Program-made: the position numbers and the translations under genes | Assembly (NCBI RefSeq): GCF_900100195.1 | Contig: NZ_FNES01000003.1 | Coordinates: forward strand, 248,001-312,000 | DNA length: 64,000 nt | Direction: 5' to 3' | Source of the DNA: Billgrantia gudaonensis | Lineage (GTDB): Bacteria; Pseudomonadota; Gammaproteobacteria; Pseudomonadales; Halomonadaceae | The notes under the pieces: model-generated | Database searches by the model: none | Told to the model about the DNA's origin: nothing | The model's input: the letters and a program-made list of their open reading frames with translations, nothing else | Shown: one piece after another, positions 54,523-64,000 of the stretch | Layout: each line of letters opens with the position of its first letter | How positions within the stretch are numbered: position 1 is the stretch's first letter

Positions 54523-56868
54523 TCAGAATGTCTGGCCCAGAGAGAACTGGAACGCCTGAGTATCATCGCCGCTCTCATCGTTCAATGGCTCGGCGATGCT
54601 GAAGGTCAACGGCCCCACCGGGGTCAGCCAGGAGAGCCCCACGCCGGCGCTGTAGCGAAGATCGCCCAGGTCGGCGCCACTGCTGCAGCGAGAGGGGCCA
54701 TCGCCCGCCACTACCGGATAGCAGTCGGTCAGGAAGGTGTTGCCGGCATCGACGAAGACGGCAGCCTGAAGCGAGCGCTGATCTTCCACGAAGGGCAGCG
54801 GGAAAAGCAACTCGGCACTCCCCTCGACCAGCACGTTGCCGCCCAAGGTACGATCGCGGTCCGACCCTTGCGACGGCGTGGTCGGCTGACCCAGGGTATT
54901 GCTGGTGAAGCCACGCACCGAGCCCAGGCCACCGGCATAGAAGTTCTCGTAGAACGGATAGGGGTCGTTGCCGATGGAGTCGGCATAACCCAAGGTCCCA
55001 TCGAACTTCAGCCCCCAGGTCTGCTCCTCGTTGAACGGGAACAGCTGCTTGGCGTTGGCCCGTAGCTTGTAGTAGTCGGCGTCGCTGCCCGGCACGGCGG
55101 TTTCCAGTGAGACGCGCTGATAGCTGCCGTCGGTGGGCATGACGCCGCGATTGAGGTTGTTGCGCGTCCAGCTCGCGGTGAGCTTGAAGCTCTGGGCATC
55201 CTCTCCCTGGTCGTCAGCGTAGCGGAAGATTTCCGATGCTGTGTCGCGGTAGGTCTTGATCGTCAGATCCTCGGCGCTGAGCCCGAAGTTGAGGCGTGAC
55301 AGCTCGCTGACCGGATACCCCATGTTGATGCCCCCGCCATAGGCATCGGTGGAGAAGGTGGAAATGTCCGAATCCTCGTAGTCGGTCTCGCGGTAAAAGA
55401 CGTTGTAACCCAGCGAGATGCCGTCGAGCGTCCAGTACGGATCGGTGAAGCCGAAATTGATGTTGGTGAAGGTGTCGCTGCGCTGGGCACCGACGTTGAC
55501 GCGATTGCCGGTCCCCAGGAAATTGTTTTGCGACAGCGCGGCACCGTAGATGACGCCCGCACTCTGCGAGTAGCCGATGCTGGCGGAAATGGAACCCGAC
55601 GGCTGCTCCTCCACCGAATAGGTGACGTCCAGCTTGTCGGGCTCCCCGGCGACCGGCTCCGTCTCGACCTCCACCTGACGAAAGAACCCCAGACGCTCGA
55701 GACGCTGACGCGACTGGCTGATCGATTCCGTAGAGGCGGGCGCGCCTTCCATCTGGATCATCTCGCGGCGCAGCACCTCATCCTGAGTGGTGGTGTTGCC
55801 GACGAACTCGATGCGTCGCACGTAGGCACGCTGCCCCGGATCGACGCGAAAGGTCAGATCCACGGTGTCCTCGGCGTCTCCCGGCTGGGGCATCCCTTCG
55901 ACGCTGGCGAACGCGAAGCCCTCTGCGCCGAGTCGATTGCGCAACGCCTCGCTCGATGCGGTCACGTCGCTGCGCGAGAAGATCTCGCCGCTCTCGACGG
56001 TGAGGAGATCTCGCGCTTCGCTTTCGCTGATGTGCAGATCGCCCTGGAAATGGATATCGCCCAGCCGGTACTGCTGGCCTTCGTTGATGTTCACGGTGAC
56101 GAAGATCTGCGATTTGTCGGGACTGATCGAGACTTGCGTGGAATCGATGGAAAAGTTCACGTAACCGCGATCGAGATAGAAGGAGCGCAGGCGCTCCAGA
56201 TCACCGGCAAGCGCCTCGCGGGAATATTCATCGCTGGAAAACCAGCCGAACAGCCAGCCGGGCTTGTCCTCGAGCTCGAAGACGTCGCGCAACTCGTCAT
56301 CGTCGAAGTCGCTATTGCCGACGATGTTGATCTGGCGAATCTTGGCCACTTCGCCTTCGTTGATGTCGATGTCGACCTGTACACGACCTTCATCGATCTC
56401 GCGAACCTGGGCATCGATTTGCGCGCTGTAGCGCCCTTGGGCCTGGTAGACGCCTTCGAGCTCGCGCTGGATTTCCTCGAGAGTGGAGAGCTGCAGCACC
56501 TGGCCCTCGGCCAGGCCCGCCTCGCGAAGGCCTTCACGCAGCTGCTCGTCCTCGATCTGGCTGTTGCCCGAGATGTCGAGCCGCGAGATGGTCGGCCGTT
56601 CGACCACCTGGATGACCAGCACGTCGCCCTCGCGAGCCAGCTGGACATCCTCGAACAGGCCGGTTTCGAAGAGGCTGCGAGCCGCCTCGGCCAGCTCGCG
56701 CTCATCGACCCGATCGCTGGCACTGACGGGAAAGGCATTGAAGACGGAGTCCGGTGAAATGCGCTGTAGGCCCTCCACGCGGATATCGGAGACTTCGAAG
56801 GGTTCGGCCAGCGCGGCCTGCGCACCGGCTAGCAGCAGAGCCGCCAGTCCAAGGTTCTTGATGTTCAT
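54523..56868 (-). CDS. bamA: Outer-membrane protein assembly factor BamA
   Basis: BamA inserts beta-barrel proteins into the outer membrane. The 781-residue precursor has a signal peptide (MNIKNLGLAALLLAGAQAALA), five POTRA domains (the first starts FEVSDIRVEGLQRISPDSVF) and a 16-strand barrel. The conserved VRGF motif is present in GGLGSVRGFTSNTLG. It ends in Phe, the usual outer-membrane signature. A sigma-70 type promoter lies upstream. Confidence 0.97.
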   Translation of the reverse strand: MNIKNLGLAALLLAGAQAALAEPFEVSDIRVEGLQRISPDSVFNAFPVSASDRVDERELAEAARSLFETGLFEDVQLAREGDVLVIQVVERPTISRLDISGNSQIEDEQLREGLREAGLAEGQVLQLSTLEEIQRELEGVYQAQGRYSAQIDAQVREIDEGRVQVDIDINEGEVAKIRQINIVGNSDFDDDELRDVFELEDKPGWLFGWFSSDEYSREALAGDLERLRSFYLDRGYVNFSIDSTQVSISPDKSQIFVTVNINEGQQYRLGDIHFQGDLHISESEARDLLTVESGEIFSRSDVTASSEALRNRLGAEGFAFASVEGMPQPGDAEDTVDLTFRVDPGQRAYVRRIEFVGNTTTQDEVLRREMIQMEGAPASTESISQSRQRLERLGFFRQVEVETEPVAGEPDKLDVTYSVEEQPSGSISASIGYSQSAGVIYGAALSQNNFLGTGNRVNVGAQRSDTFTNINFGFTDPYWTLDGISLGYNVFYRETDYEDSDISTFSTDAYGGGINMGYPVSELSRLNFGLSAEDLTIKTYRDTASEIFRYADDQGEDAQSFKLTASWTRNNLNRGVMPTDGSYQRVSLETAVPGSDADYYKLRANAKQLFPFNEEQTWGLKFDGTLGYADSIGNDPYPFYENFYAGGLGSVRGFTSNTLGQPTTPSQGSDRDRTLGGNVLVEGSAELLFPLPFVEDQRSLQAAVFVDAGNTFLTDCYPVVAGDGPSRCSSGADLGDLRYSAGVGLSWLTPVGPLTFSIAEPLNDESGDDTQAFQFSLGQTF

Positions 56869-56915
56869 GCAGTCGCTTCGCTCGCGTTGTTCCGCCTGTC
56901 AATCCAGACAGGCAC

Positions 56916-56943
56916 CTTATACATTTGTGCGGGTGACTGACAA
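56916..56943 (-). promoter_or_regulatory. Probable bamA promoter
   Basis: On the minus strand TTGTCA (56938-56943) and TATAAG (56916-56921) each match the sigma-70 consensus at 5 of 6 positions, with a 16-base spacer. It lies about 50 bp before the bamA ATG. A CCTGTC-GACAGG hairpin (56895-56912) sits in the leader. No sigma-E type GAACTT-TCTGA pair was found here. Confidence 0.65.
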
Positions 56944-56994
56944 GGTAGGCACCAGCAGATACCTACCCATGCCCCCGACCGGGGGAGTCGCTCG

Positions 56995-58353
56995 CTACCA
57001 GAGACGCATCAGATCGAAATAGAGCGCCATCACCATCAGGGTGACGACCAGTGCCAAGCCGATGCGCAGCCCCACGGCCTGGGTTCGCTCGGAAACCGGG
57101 CGCCCGCGCAGCGCCTCGACGAAATAGTAAAGCAGGTGGCCGCCGTCGAGTACCGGAATGGGCAACAGATTGAGCACTCCCAGGCTGATCGACAGATAGG
57201 CCAGGAAACTGACGAAGCTCTCCAGCCCGGTTCGTGCCGTATCGCCGGCCAACTGGGCGATGGTGATGGGACCCGACAGATTCGACGGTGAAATCAGCCC
57301 CACCAGCATCTTGCGAATGGCGTCCAGGGTCAACAGCGTCATTTCACCGGTGCGTCCCAGCGCCTGCCCCACCGCCGCCACCGGGCCATAGCGAATCTCG
57401 CGACGGTATTCGTCCGGCCACGCCACCGGCTCGACACCGGCACCCACGTAGCCGATGGTCGTACCGTCTTCGATCTCGCGCGCTCCTGGAGTGAGGGTCA
57501 GTTCGAGGCGCTCCTCGCCACGGGCCACGTCCAGTGACAGCGACTCGCCCGGGCTCGTCCGCACGCGGTTGACGAAATCCATCCAGTCGGCCACCGGTTC
57601 GCCGTCCACGGCGACCACCTCGTCGCCTGGTTCGAGCCCGGCCTCGGCAGCCGCCTCACCGTCCATCACCTGGCCGAGCACCGCGGGGATGTCCGGCTGC
57701 CAGGGGGTGATGCCCAACGTGGCGAGCGGCCGAGGCGGATCCTGGCGCACCAGGAAGTCTTCCACCGGCAGGCGATACTCACGCGGAGCGGCGGCGGCAT
57801 CATCGCGGGCCTGCAGACTCAATTCGCCGTTGGCACCGATCGCCGCCACCAGCTTGAGGTTGATCTGGTCCCAGGAGCGCACCGTCTCGCCGCGCACCGC
57901 GACGATCTCTTCGCCACCGGAGAGGCCGGCACGCGCCGCAGGCGAGTCGGGGGAGACGTTGCCGACCACCGGCACGACCGCCGTGGTGCCCGCTACGAAC
58001 AGAGCCCAATAGACGACGATGGCCAGCAGGAAGTTGGCCAGCGGCCCGGCAGCCACGATGGCGATCCGCTGCCACACCGGCTGAGCGTTGAAGGCCCGTT
58101 CGCGTTGATCGGGCGGAACGGGCGCTTCGCGCTCATCGAGCATCTTGACGTAGCCACCCAACGGAATGGCGGCCACGACGAATTCCGTGCCGTGCCGGTC
58201 GCGGCGCGACCAGATCGGCTTGCCGAAGCCTACCGAAAAACGCAGCACCTTGACACCGCAACGCCGTGCCACCCAGAAGTGGCCGAACTCATGGAAGGTG
58301 ATCAGCAGGCCAAGCACCACGATGACGGCCAGCACGTTCTGGATCAGGCCCAA
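56995..58353 (-). CDS. rseP: Intramembrane zinc metalloprotease RseP
   Basis: RseP cuts the anti-sigma factor RseA within the membrane and so activates sigma-E. The 452-residue protein has the zinc motif HEFGH at residues 21-25 in the first helix, two tandem periplasmic PDZ domains (about 115-300), and the C-terminal LLPIPVLDGGHLLYYFVEALRG motif that provides the third zinc ligand. It lies between dxr and bamA. Confidence 0.97.
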   Translation of the reverse strand: MGLIQNVLAVIVVLGLLITFHEFGHFWVARRCGVKVLRFSVGFGKPIWSRRDRHGTEFVVAAIPLGGYVKMLDEREAPVPPDQRERAFNAQPVWQRIAIVAAGPLANFLLAIVVYWALFVAGTTAVVPVVGNVSPDSPAARAGLSGGEEIVAVRGETVRSWDQINLKLVAAIGANGELSLQARDDAAAAPREYRLPVEDFLVRQDPPRPLATLGITPWQPDIPAVLGQVMDGEAAAEAGLEPGDEVVAVDGEPVADWMDFVNRVRTSPGESLSLDVARGEERLELTLTPGAREIEDGTTIGYVGAGVEPVAWPDEYRREIRYGPVAAVGQALGRTGEMTLLTLDAIRKMLVGLISPSNLSGPITIAQLAGDTARTGLESFVSFLAYLSISLGVLNLLPIPVLDGGHLLYYFVEALRGRPVSERTQAVGLRIGLALVVTLMVMALYFDLMRLW

Positions 58354-58391
58354 GTCACTCTCCTCGTTCCATTGGCATCATGGCGGTTTCC

Positions 58392-59597
58392 TCAGTCATC
58401 GCCCAGCAGGCTTGCGGCCGTGCGGCGCGCCCTGGCATCGGCCTCGAGCACGGTTCCCAGTTCATCCGCCCGCTCCACCGGCAGCGCGTCGCAGGTATGC
58501 GCCACCAGATCTCCGATAGCGGTGAACCCGAGCCGGCCGGTCAGGAAGGCATCCACCGCCACTTCATTGGCGGCGTTGAGTATCGCCGGCGCCGTTCCTC
58601 CGGCGGCCATCGCCTCGCGTGCCAGGCGCAGACACGGGAATGCCGTTTCGTCGGGCGCCTCGAAATCGAGGTGCGCGACGCGAAACAGGTCCAGCGCCTC
58701 GACGCCGGCATCGATGCGTTCCGGCCATGCCAGTCCGTAGGCGATCGGCGTGCGCATGTCGGGGTTGCCCAGCTGAGCGATCACCGAGCCGTCGCTGTAG
58801 GCGGCCATCGAGTGGATGACGCTCTGCGGATGCACCACTACCTGTACCTGCTCCGGGCGGGCATCGAACAGCCAGCACGCCTCCACCAGTTCGAGTCCCT
58901 TGTTCATCAGGGTCGCGCTGTCCACCGAAATCTTGCGCCCCATGCTCCAGTTGGGATGGGCGCAGGCCTGATCGGGAGTCACCGTCGCCAGACGCTCTGG
59001 CGTCCAGCCGCGGAAAGGCCCTCCCGAGGCGGTCAGCAGCAGTTGGGTCACCCCATGCCGGGACAGACCCCCGCGATGCTCCACGGGTAGACACTGATAG
59101 ATGGCATTATGTTCGGAATCGATGGGCAGCAGGGTCGCGCCGTGGCGCGCCACGGCATCCATGAAGAGCGCGCCCGACATCACCAGCGCCTCCTTGTTGG
59201 CCAGCAGCACACGCTTGCCGGCACGGACCGCGGCAAGCGTCGGCAGTAGCCCGGCAGCCCCGACGATGGCCGCCATGACCACATCGACATCGCTGGCTTC
59301 GGCCACCTCGACCAGCGCCGCGGCGCCGAAACGCACCTCGGTGGCCAGCCCTTCGTCGGCGAGCCGCGACCGTAGCCAGGCGGCATCCTGTTCCCGGTCC
59401 AGGACCGCCACCTCGGGGTGGTGTTCACGGCACCGTCTCAACAGCGACTCGCGGGAGCGATGGGCGGTGAGCGCATGGACGCGATAGCGTTCGGGGTGGC
59501 GGGCGATCACGTCCAGGGTGCTGGTCCCGATGGAACCGGTGGCTCCCAGCACCGTGACGGCCCGCAGGCCGTGGGGGTCACGCTTCGCACCATTCAT
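58392..59597 (-). CDS. dxr: 1-deoxy-D-xylulose 5-phosphate reductoisomerase
   Basis: Dxr makes methylerythritol 4-phosphate in the non-mevalonate isoprenoid pathway. The 401-residue protein has the NADPH loop [30 protein letters not shown], the metal and substrate segment [14 protein letters not shown], and [12 protein letters not shown]. It starts 1 bp after the cdsA stop, and feeds the undecaprenyl synthase encoded just upstream. Confidence 0.97.
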   Translation of the reverse strand: MNGAKRDPHGLRAVTVLGATGSIGTSTLDVIARHPERYRVHALTAHRSRESLLRRCREHHPEVAVLDREQDAAWLRSRLADEGLATEVRFGAAALVEVAEASDVDVVMAAIVGAAGLLPTLAAVRAGKRVLLANKEALVMSGALFMDAVARHGATLLPIDSEHNAIYQCLPVEHRGGLSRHGVTQLLLTASGGPFRGWTPERLATVTPDQACAHPNWSMGRKISVDSATLMNKGLELVEACWLFDARPEQVQVVVHPQSVIHSMAAYSDGSVIAQLGNPDMRTPIAYGLAWPERIDAGVEALDLFRVAHLDFEAPDETAFPCLRLAREAMAAGGTAPAILNAANEVAVDAFLTGRLGFTAIGDLVAHTCDALPVERADELGTVLEADARARRTAASLLGDD

Positions 59598-59598
59598 G

Positions 59599-60399
59599 TC
59601 ACAGCACCCCCAACGACAGCAGCGCGAAGAGCGGCACCGCCGCGGTCAGGCTGTCGATGCGATCGAGCACGCCGCCATGGCCCGGCAGCAGTTGGCTGGA
59701 ATCCTTGATGCCGCGATGGCGCTTGAGCATGCTCTCGAGCAGGTCCCCGAGCACCGACACCAGCGTGACCACGGCCGTCACGGCGAGCAGCGCCAGGCCG
59801 CCGGCCACCCCAAGCCCCTGCCAGGCGGCAAAGACGAGGGCCAGTGCCAGCGTCACCGCCAGGCCGCCGGCCACGCCTTCCCAGCTCTTGCCCGGACTGA
59901 CCGCCGGTGCCAGCTTGCGGCGCCCCCAGGCCCGACCGCTGAAGTAGGCACCAATGTCGGCGCCCCATACCAGCAGCAGCACGAAGAGCAGCCACACGCT
60001 GCCGACGTCTCTCAACACGTTGAAACCGACCCAGGCCGGCAACAGCACCCATCCCCCCATCGCCAGGCGCCGCGACGACGCCTGCCACTGCTCGCGGCAG
60101 GCCGGGTAACGAACGACCCAGTAGAGGTTGACCAGCCAGCCGGCCAGGGCCAGCCACAGCGGCCAGATCGCGCGGGCAGCGTCGCTGACCCACAGCAGCA
60201 CCATCGCCACCGCCAGGGCGGCGACCAGCAGCCCGCGCTGACGCCGGTGGGTCACGCCGGCCAGATTGGTCCACTCCCAGGCGGCGAGGAGCACGACACC
60301 CCCGGTGAATAGCCCATAGGCAGCACCGCTCAAGCCGAACAGCCCGCCCAGAGCCAGCGGCACCAGCCACAGGGCGGTCAGGATTCGCTGCCTAAGCAC
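59599..60399 (-). CDS. cdsA: Phosphatidate cytidylyltransferase
   Basis: CdsA makes CDP-diacylglycerol, the precursor of all bacterial phospholipids. The GTG at 60397-60399 overlaps the end of uppS by 8 bp and gives 266 residues beginning [18 protein letters not shown]. There are about eight transmembrane helices. The C-terminal signature is intact: [12 protein letters not shown], then [25 protein letters not shown]. Longer readings in the frame lie over uppS and are not coding. Confidence 0.93.
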   Translation of the reverse strand: MLRQRILTALWLVPLALGGLFGLSGAAYGLFTGGVVLLAAWEWTNLAGVTHRRQRGLLVAALAVAMVLLWVSDAARAIWPLWLALAGWLVNLYWVVRYPACREQWQASSRRLAMGGWVLLPAWVGFNVLRDVGSVWLLFVLLLVWGADIGAYFSGRAWGRRKLAPAVSPGKSWEGVAGGLAVTLALALVFAAWQGLGVAGGLALLAVTAVVTLVSVLGDLLESMLKRHRGIKDSSQLLPGHGGVLDRIDSLTAAVPLFALLSLGVL

Positions 60400-61159
60400 C
60401 GTCGGCCTCGACCTGCTCGTCGGTCTTGCCGAAGCGGCGCTGCCGACTGCGGAAGTCGTCGAAGGCGGCATCGAGGGCTTCGCCATCGAAGTCGGGCCAC
60501 AGCCGCGGCGTGAAGTACAGCTCGGCATAGGCCATCTGCCACAGCAGGAAGTTGGAAATGCGCTGTTCGCCGCTGGTGCGGATGCACAGATCCACCGGCG
60601 GTACGTCGGCAAGGCAGAGAGCGCTCTCGACGGCCGACTCGTCGATGGCATCGGGGGCGAGTTCGCCGGCGGCGACGCGCTCGGCCAGCCGCCGCGTCGC
60701 TCGCGTGATGTCCCAACGACCACCGTAGTTGGCCGCGATCACCAGATGCATGCCAGGATTCTCGGCGGTCAGCGCCTCGGCCTGCTCGATGTACTTCTGG
60801 ATGGAGTGCGAGAAAGCGCGGCGTTCGCCGATGACCGAGAGGCGAATGCCGTGCTCATGCAGCTTTCTCACCTCGCGCTTCAGCGCCAGCAGGAAGAGCT
60901 CCATCAGGGCACTGACCTCGGCCTCGGGACGTTTCCAGTTTTCGCTGGAGAACGCGAAGAGCGTCAAGGTCTCTACGCCGCGTTCGCCGGCACGACGGAT
61001 CACGGCACGCACGGCCTCGACGCCGGCTCGATGGCCGCGCACGCTGGACATGCCGCGCGCCTTGGCCCAGCGGTTGTTGCCATCCATGATGATGGCCACA
61101 TGGCGTGGCACGCCGGCACTGTCGAGTGCCGAGGGCCCAGTGGTGTGCGTTGACGTCAT
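60392..61159 (-). CDS. uppS: Undecaprenyl diphosphate synthase
   Basis: UppS (IspU) adds isoprene units to farnesyl diphosphate in cis to make the C55 carrier for cell-wall precursors. The 255-residue protein has VAIIMDGNNRWAKARG with catalytic Asp26, TLFAFSSENWKRP, and the C-terminal DLCIRTSGEQRISNFLLWQ. It lies between frr and cdsA, as in most gammaproteobacteria. Confidence 0.97.
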   Translation of the reverse strand: MTSTHTTGPSALDSAGVPRHVAIIMDGNNRWAKARGMSSVRGHRAGVEAVRAVIRRAGERGVETLTLFAFSSENWKRPEAEVSALMELFLLALKREVRKLHEHGIRLSVIGERRAFSHSIQKYIEQAEALTAENPGMHLVIAANYGGRWDITRATRRLAERVAAGELAPDAIDESAVESALCLADVPPVDLCIRTSGEQRISNFLLWQMAYAELYFTPRLWPDFDGEALDAAFDDFRSRQRRFGKTDEQVEADGA

Positions 61160-61215
61160 GGTGTCTCACATCGCGGGGTGGACGGGCCGGGCCCGGAAAC
61201 GGCAGCCCGGCGGAA

Positions 61216-61773
61216 TCACACCTGCATCAGGTCGTGCTCCTTGGACTCGAGCGTTCTGTCGATCTCGGCGATGTACTTGTCGGTGAGCTTCTGGATCGCT
61301 TCCTCGCCCTGGTGCTGCTCGTCCTCGGTGATCTCCTTCTCCTTGAGCAGCGCCTTGATGTCCCCATTGGCATCGCGACGCACGTTGCGCACCGCCACCC
61401 GGGCGTGCTCGGCCTCGCTGCGAGCTTGCTTGATGTAGCCCTTGCGCGTTTCCTCGGTGAGCATCGGCATCGGCACGCGGATCACGCTGCCCGCGCTGGC
61501 GGGGTTGAGGCCCAGGTCGGAGCTGATGATCGCCTTCTCCACCTTGGGCACCATGTTCTGCTCCCACGGTACCACCGTGAGGGTGCGGGCATCCTCGACG
61601 TTGATCGAGGCGACCTGATTGATCGGTACCGGGCTGCCGTAGTAATCCACGGTCACCGAATCGAGAATGCTCGAGTGGGCACGGCCGGTACGAATCTTGT
61701 TGAAGTTGGCATGAAGCGACTCGAGGCTCTTCTTCATGCGGCTTTCGGCGTCTTTCTTGATGTCATCGATCAC
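61216..61773 (-). CDS. frr: Ribosome recycling factor
   Basis: RRF splits the post-termination ribosome together with EF-G. The 185-residue length is standard. The sequence runs [39 protein letters not shown], and [18 protein letters not shown]-like blocks ([20 protein letters not shown]). The two-domain tRNA-like protein is complete. pyrH ends 4 bp upstream. Confidence 0.98.
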   Translation of the reverse strand: MIDDIKKDAESRMKKSLESLHANFNKIRTGRAHSSILDSVTVDYYGSPVPINQVASINVEDARTLTVVPWEQNMVPKVEKAIISSDLGLNPASAGSVIRVPMPMLTEETRKGYIKQARSEAEHARVAVRNVRRDANGDIKALLKEKEITEDEQHQGEEAIQKLTDKYIAEIDRTLESKEHDLMQV

Positions 61774-61777
61774 GGTG

Positions 61778-62563
61778 TCAACCTCTGTCTATCAGGGTGC
61801 CTTCCTTGCCGCCCACGACCAGATTCAGCAGGGCGCCCGGCTTGTTCATGTTGAAGACGCGAACCGGCATGTCATGGTCCCGTACCAGGCAGATGGCGGT
61901 CAAATCCATGACGCCGAGCTTCTGGTCGATCGCATCGTCGTAGGTGAGCCGCTCGTACTTCACCGCCTCCGCGTGCTTCACCGGATCCTTGTCGTAGACG
62001 CCATCCACCTTGGTGGCTTTGACCACCACGTCGGCATCGATCTCGATGCCGCGCAGACAGGCCGCCGAATCCGTGGTGAAGAACGGGTTGCCGGTACCGG
62101 CGGAGAACAGCACCACGTCGCCGGAGGTCAGGTAGCGAATGGCCGTGCGACGATCATAGTGCTCCACCACCCCGCTCATGGGGATGGCCGACATCACCCG
62201 CGAGCGGATATTGGAGCGTTCCAGGGCATCGCGCATGGCCAGCGCATTCATCACCGTGGCCAGCATGCCCATGTGATCGCCGGTCACCCGGTCCATGCCG
62301 GCCTCGTGCAGTGCCGCACCGCGGAACAGGTTGCCGCCACCGACTACGATGCCCACCTGCACGCCGATTCCGACCAGTTGGCCGATCTCCAGCGCCATGC
62401 GGTCGAGCACCTTGGGATCGATGCCGAATTCGGCATCGCCGGTCAGCGCCTCTCCGGACAGCTTGAGCAGAATGCGCTTGTACTTCGACTTGTCGTCGCG
62501 CGACTTTTCCGCTCGGCTGGCGTCGGGACGGGGCGGGGCTTCGCTGCGATCGGCACTGGGCAT
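61778..62563 (-). CDS. pyrH: Uridylate kinase
   Basis: PyrH phosphorylates UMP to UDP and is regulated by GTP and UTP. Two ATGs six bases apart follow CAGGAG: the one at 62569 touches the ribosome site, so the ATG at 62561-62563 ([10 protein letters not shown]) is chosen, giving 261 residues. An N-terminal extension of about 24 charged residues precedes the family start [15 protein letters not shown]. The [11 protein letters not shown] and [16 protein letters not shown] blocks are present. Confidence 0.95.
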   Translation of the reverse strand: MPSADRSEAPPRPDASRAEKSRDDKSKYKRILLKLSGEALTGDAEFGIDPKVLDRMALEIGQLVGIGVQVGIVVGGGNLFRGAALHEAGMDRVTGDHMGMLATVMNALAMRDALERSNIRSRVMSAIPMSGVVEHYDRRTAIRYLTSGDVVLFSAGTGNPFFTTDSAACLRGIEIDADVVVKATKVDGVYDKDPVKHAEAVKYERLTYDDAIDQKLGVMDLTAICLVRDHDMPVRVFNMNKPGALLNLVVGGKEGTLIDRG

Positions 62564-62631
62564 GGGCATCTCCTGAATCAACGTCGAGTGGATTGCAAGG
62601 TTGGCGGGCCGGGCACGCCGGCCGGATACGC

Positions 62632-62659
62632 GAAGGCGTGCGCTCATGCGCACGCCTTC
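62632..62659 (-). terminator. Hairpin between tsf and pyrH
   Basis: A perfect 12-bp stem (62632-62643 with 62648-62659) with a 4-base loop lies 20 bp after tsf. No T run follows. A second hairpin (GGCCGG-CCGGCC near 62607-62623) lies next to it. This may be a partial terminator or an RNA stabiliser within the operon. Confidence 0.55.
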
Positions 62660-62679
62660 ACGCGCTGGAAGCTCAGACC

Positions 62680-63549
62680 TCAGCTACGACCAGCCTGTTC
62701 CATGACTTCCTTGGCGAAGTCGACCTCTTCCTTCTCGATGCCTTCGCCCACTTCGAAGCGGGTGAAGCCGACCACCACGCCACCGGCGGCCTTGACGAAC
62801 TCGGCCACGCTCTGGTTGGGGTCCTTGACGAAGGGCTGCTCGGTGAGGCTGTTCTCGGCCAGGTACTTCTTCAGACGGCCCTGAACCATCTTCTCGGCGA
62901 TGTTCTCGGGCTTGCCGGCCATGTCCGGCTGGGCCAGGATGATCGCCTTCTCTTCGTCGAGCTTTTCCTGCGGCATGTCATCGGGGCGCGCCACGGTCGG
63001 GTTGATGGCAGCGACGTGCATCGCGACGTCCTTGGCCACCTCGGCGTTGCCGCCCTCGAGCACGGTCAACACGCCGATGCGACCACCGTGGACATAAGCG
63101 CCCACCAGACCGCCTTGCGGCGCCTCGACCACGGCGCAGCGCCGTACGCCGATGTTCTCGCCGATCTTCTGCACCAGTTGTTCACGAGTGACCTCGAGAT
63201 CGCCGTCCATCACCGCGGCCACGTCCTCGCTCTTGGCGGCGAAGAAGGCATCGGCGACCTTGTCGGCGAAGGCCTTGAAATTGTCGTCGCGGGCGACGAA
63301 ATCGGTCTCCGAGTTGATCTCGACCATCACGCCGTAGCTGCCGTCATCGGCGACACGCGTCACCACGGTGCCTTCGGCGGCGGTACGGCCAGCCTTCTTG
63401 GCGGCCTTGAGGCCGGAATTCTTGCGCAGGTTCTCGATGGCGACCTCGATGTCACCACCGGCTTCGGTGAGTGCCTTCTTGCACTCCATCATGCCGAGCC
63501 CGGTACGCTCGCGCAGTTCCTTGACCTGGGAGGCGCTGATCGCTGCCAT
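62680..63549 (-). CDS. tsf: Elongation factor Ts
   Basis: EF-Ts exchanges GDP for GTP on EF-Tu. The 289-residue protein has the UBA-like N-terminus ([24 protein letters not shown]) and the conserved [13 protein letters not shown] segment that contacts EF-Tu, followed by the two-part core domain. It lies directly downstream of rpsB, as in nearly all bacteria. Confidence 0.98.
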   Translation of the reverse strand: MAAISASQVKELRERTGLGMMECKKALTEAGGDIEVAIENLRKNSGLKAAKKAGRTAAEGTVVTRVADDGSYGVMVEINSETDFVARDDNFKAFADKVADAFFAAKSEDVAAVMDGDLEVTREQLVQKIGENIGVRRCAVVEAPQGGLVGAYVHGGRIGVLTVLEGGNAEVAKDVAMHVAAINPTVARPDDMPQEKLDEEKAIILAQPDMAGKPENIAEKMVQGRLKKYLAENSLTEQPFVKDPNQSVAEFVKAAGGVVVGFTRFEVGEGIEKEEVDFAKEVMEQAGRS

Positions 63550-63596
63550 GGTAGTTACCTCTGGAAATGATTCGACCGGTGATAGATCGCGTGAGC

Positions 63597-63622
63597 GCAG
63601 CGGGCGCTGGAGCGCCCGCTGC
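63597..63622 (-). terminator. Hairpin between rpsB and tsf
   Basis: A perfect 10-bp stem (63597-63606 with 63613-63622) with a 6-base loop lies just after the rpsB stop. There is no T run, so it more likely attenuates or protects the rpsB message than ends it. Confidence 0.55.
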
Positions 63623-63633
63623 GGCCATCGCGG

Positions 63634-64000
63634 TTACTCGGCGGCAGCGGCGTCGCCGCTCTCGCCCTCGGTGACCTCGACGAACTCGTCGGGACGGCCT
63701 TCCTTCGCACGTGCGCAAGCGTCGGCGACGGCCCTGACGTAAATCTGGATGGCGCGGATGGAGTCATCGTTGCCGGGAATCACGTAATCGACGCCGTCCG
63801 GATCGGAATTGGTGTCGACCACGCCGATCACCGGGATGCCCAGCTTGTTCGCCTCGTTGATGGCGATGCGCTCGTGGTCGACGTCGATCACGAACAGGGC
63901 ATCGGGCAGGCCGCCCATCTCCTTGATGCCACCCACGCTGCGCTCGAGCTTGTCCTGCTCGCGGGTCGCCATCAGGACCTCTTTCTTGGTCAGCTTGTCG
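63634..64000 (-). CDS. rpsB: Ribosomal protein uS2, partial (N-terminus beyond the window)
   Basis: The last 121 codons of rpsB are visible; the gene runs off base 64000. The frame reads [24 protein letters not shown] at the edge, then [35 protein letters not shown] and [19 protein letters not shown], all typical of S2. The C-terminus is a Glu- and Ala-rich tail. It heads the rpsB-tsf-pyrH-frr block. Confidence 0.97.
   Translation of the reverse strand, partial: DKLTKKEVLMATREQDKLERSVGGIKEMGGLPDALFVIDVDHERIAINEANKLGIPVIGVVDTNSDPDGVDYVIPGNDDSIRAIQIYVRAVADACARAKEGRPDEFVEVTEGESGDAAAAE

Noticed and set aside
60400-60723. N-terminal extension of cdsA
   Set aside because: It overlaps uppS out of frame; the CdsA family start fits the GTG at 60399.

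Overview
The window is about 64 kb of GC-rich, densely coding bacterial chromosome. Gene content, protein sequences and local gene order fit a gammaproteobacterium of the Halomonas/Chromohalobacter type (Oceanospirillales), with blocks that follow the Pseudomonas order closely. This assignment is inferred from protein resemblance and synteny; no rRNA gene is present. No prophage, insertion sequence, CRISPR array, tRNA or rRNA gene was seen. Almost every gene is core housekeeping, so the novelty sits in the non-coding DNA and in very small reading frames.

Layout. 1-12.1 kb, minus strand: type IV pilus assembly genes pilMNOPQ, then shikimate genes aroK-aroB, then glutamate synthase gltB-gltD (gltD is cut by the window edge). 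12.4-15.8 kb, plus strand: penicillin-binding protein 1A and a DUF481 outer-membrane protein. 15.8-17.6 kb, minus: short malic enzyme and ribosomal protein L31. 17.7-30.2 kb, plus: priA, argS, a SPOR-domain protein, hslVU, a DUF971 protein, the ubiquinone genes ubiE-ubiJ-ubiB, hisE and tatABC. 30.3-34.5 kb: elbB, divergent hemB and ppk1. 34.5-41.4 kb, mostly minus: a DUF3087 membrane protein, a DAHP synthase preceded by three small reading frames (two rich in aromatic residues), folM, a Fre-like flavin reductase, ubiD and rho. 41.9-43.4 kb, plus: ppx. 43.4-64 kb, minus: the conserved envelope and translation block rpsB-tsf-pyrH-frr-uppS-cdsA-dxr-rseP-bamA-ompH-lpxD-fabZ-lpxA-lpxB-rnhB-dnaE-accA-tilS.

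How the genes work together. The large minus block links ribosome and translation factors (rpsB, tsf, frr), UMP kinase, isoprenoid precursors (dxr, uppS), CDP-diacylglycerol (cdsA), envelope stress proteolysis (rseP), outer-membrane protein assembly (bamA, ompH), lipid A synthesis (lpxD, lpxA, lpxB, fabZ) and fatty-acid initiation (accA). The ubi genes, ubiD and the fre-like gene serve ubiquinone. aroB, aroK and the DAHP synthase feed chorismate. ppk1 and ppx make and degrade polyphosphate.

Most interesting non-coding content. (1) A family of structured intergenic elements of about 180 bp: two full copies (25061-25242 and 35091-35270) with nested stems that differ between copies by compensatory changes, one internally deleted mini-copy (about 49592-49700) and one probable relic (about 45888-45938). 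(2) Tandem heptanucleotide arrays of the form CNNNNAG that begin or end within a few bases of the stop codons of priA, hslU, tatC and dnaE; the unit sequence differs at each site. (3) Two small reading frames with strong ribosome-binding sites and YWFGYWF or YYGYW clusters upstream of DAHP synthase, with mutually exclusive hairpins, which look like a tandem attenuator. Compared with Pseudomonas-like order, damX, hisI and trxA are missing from the places where they would be expected.
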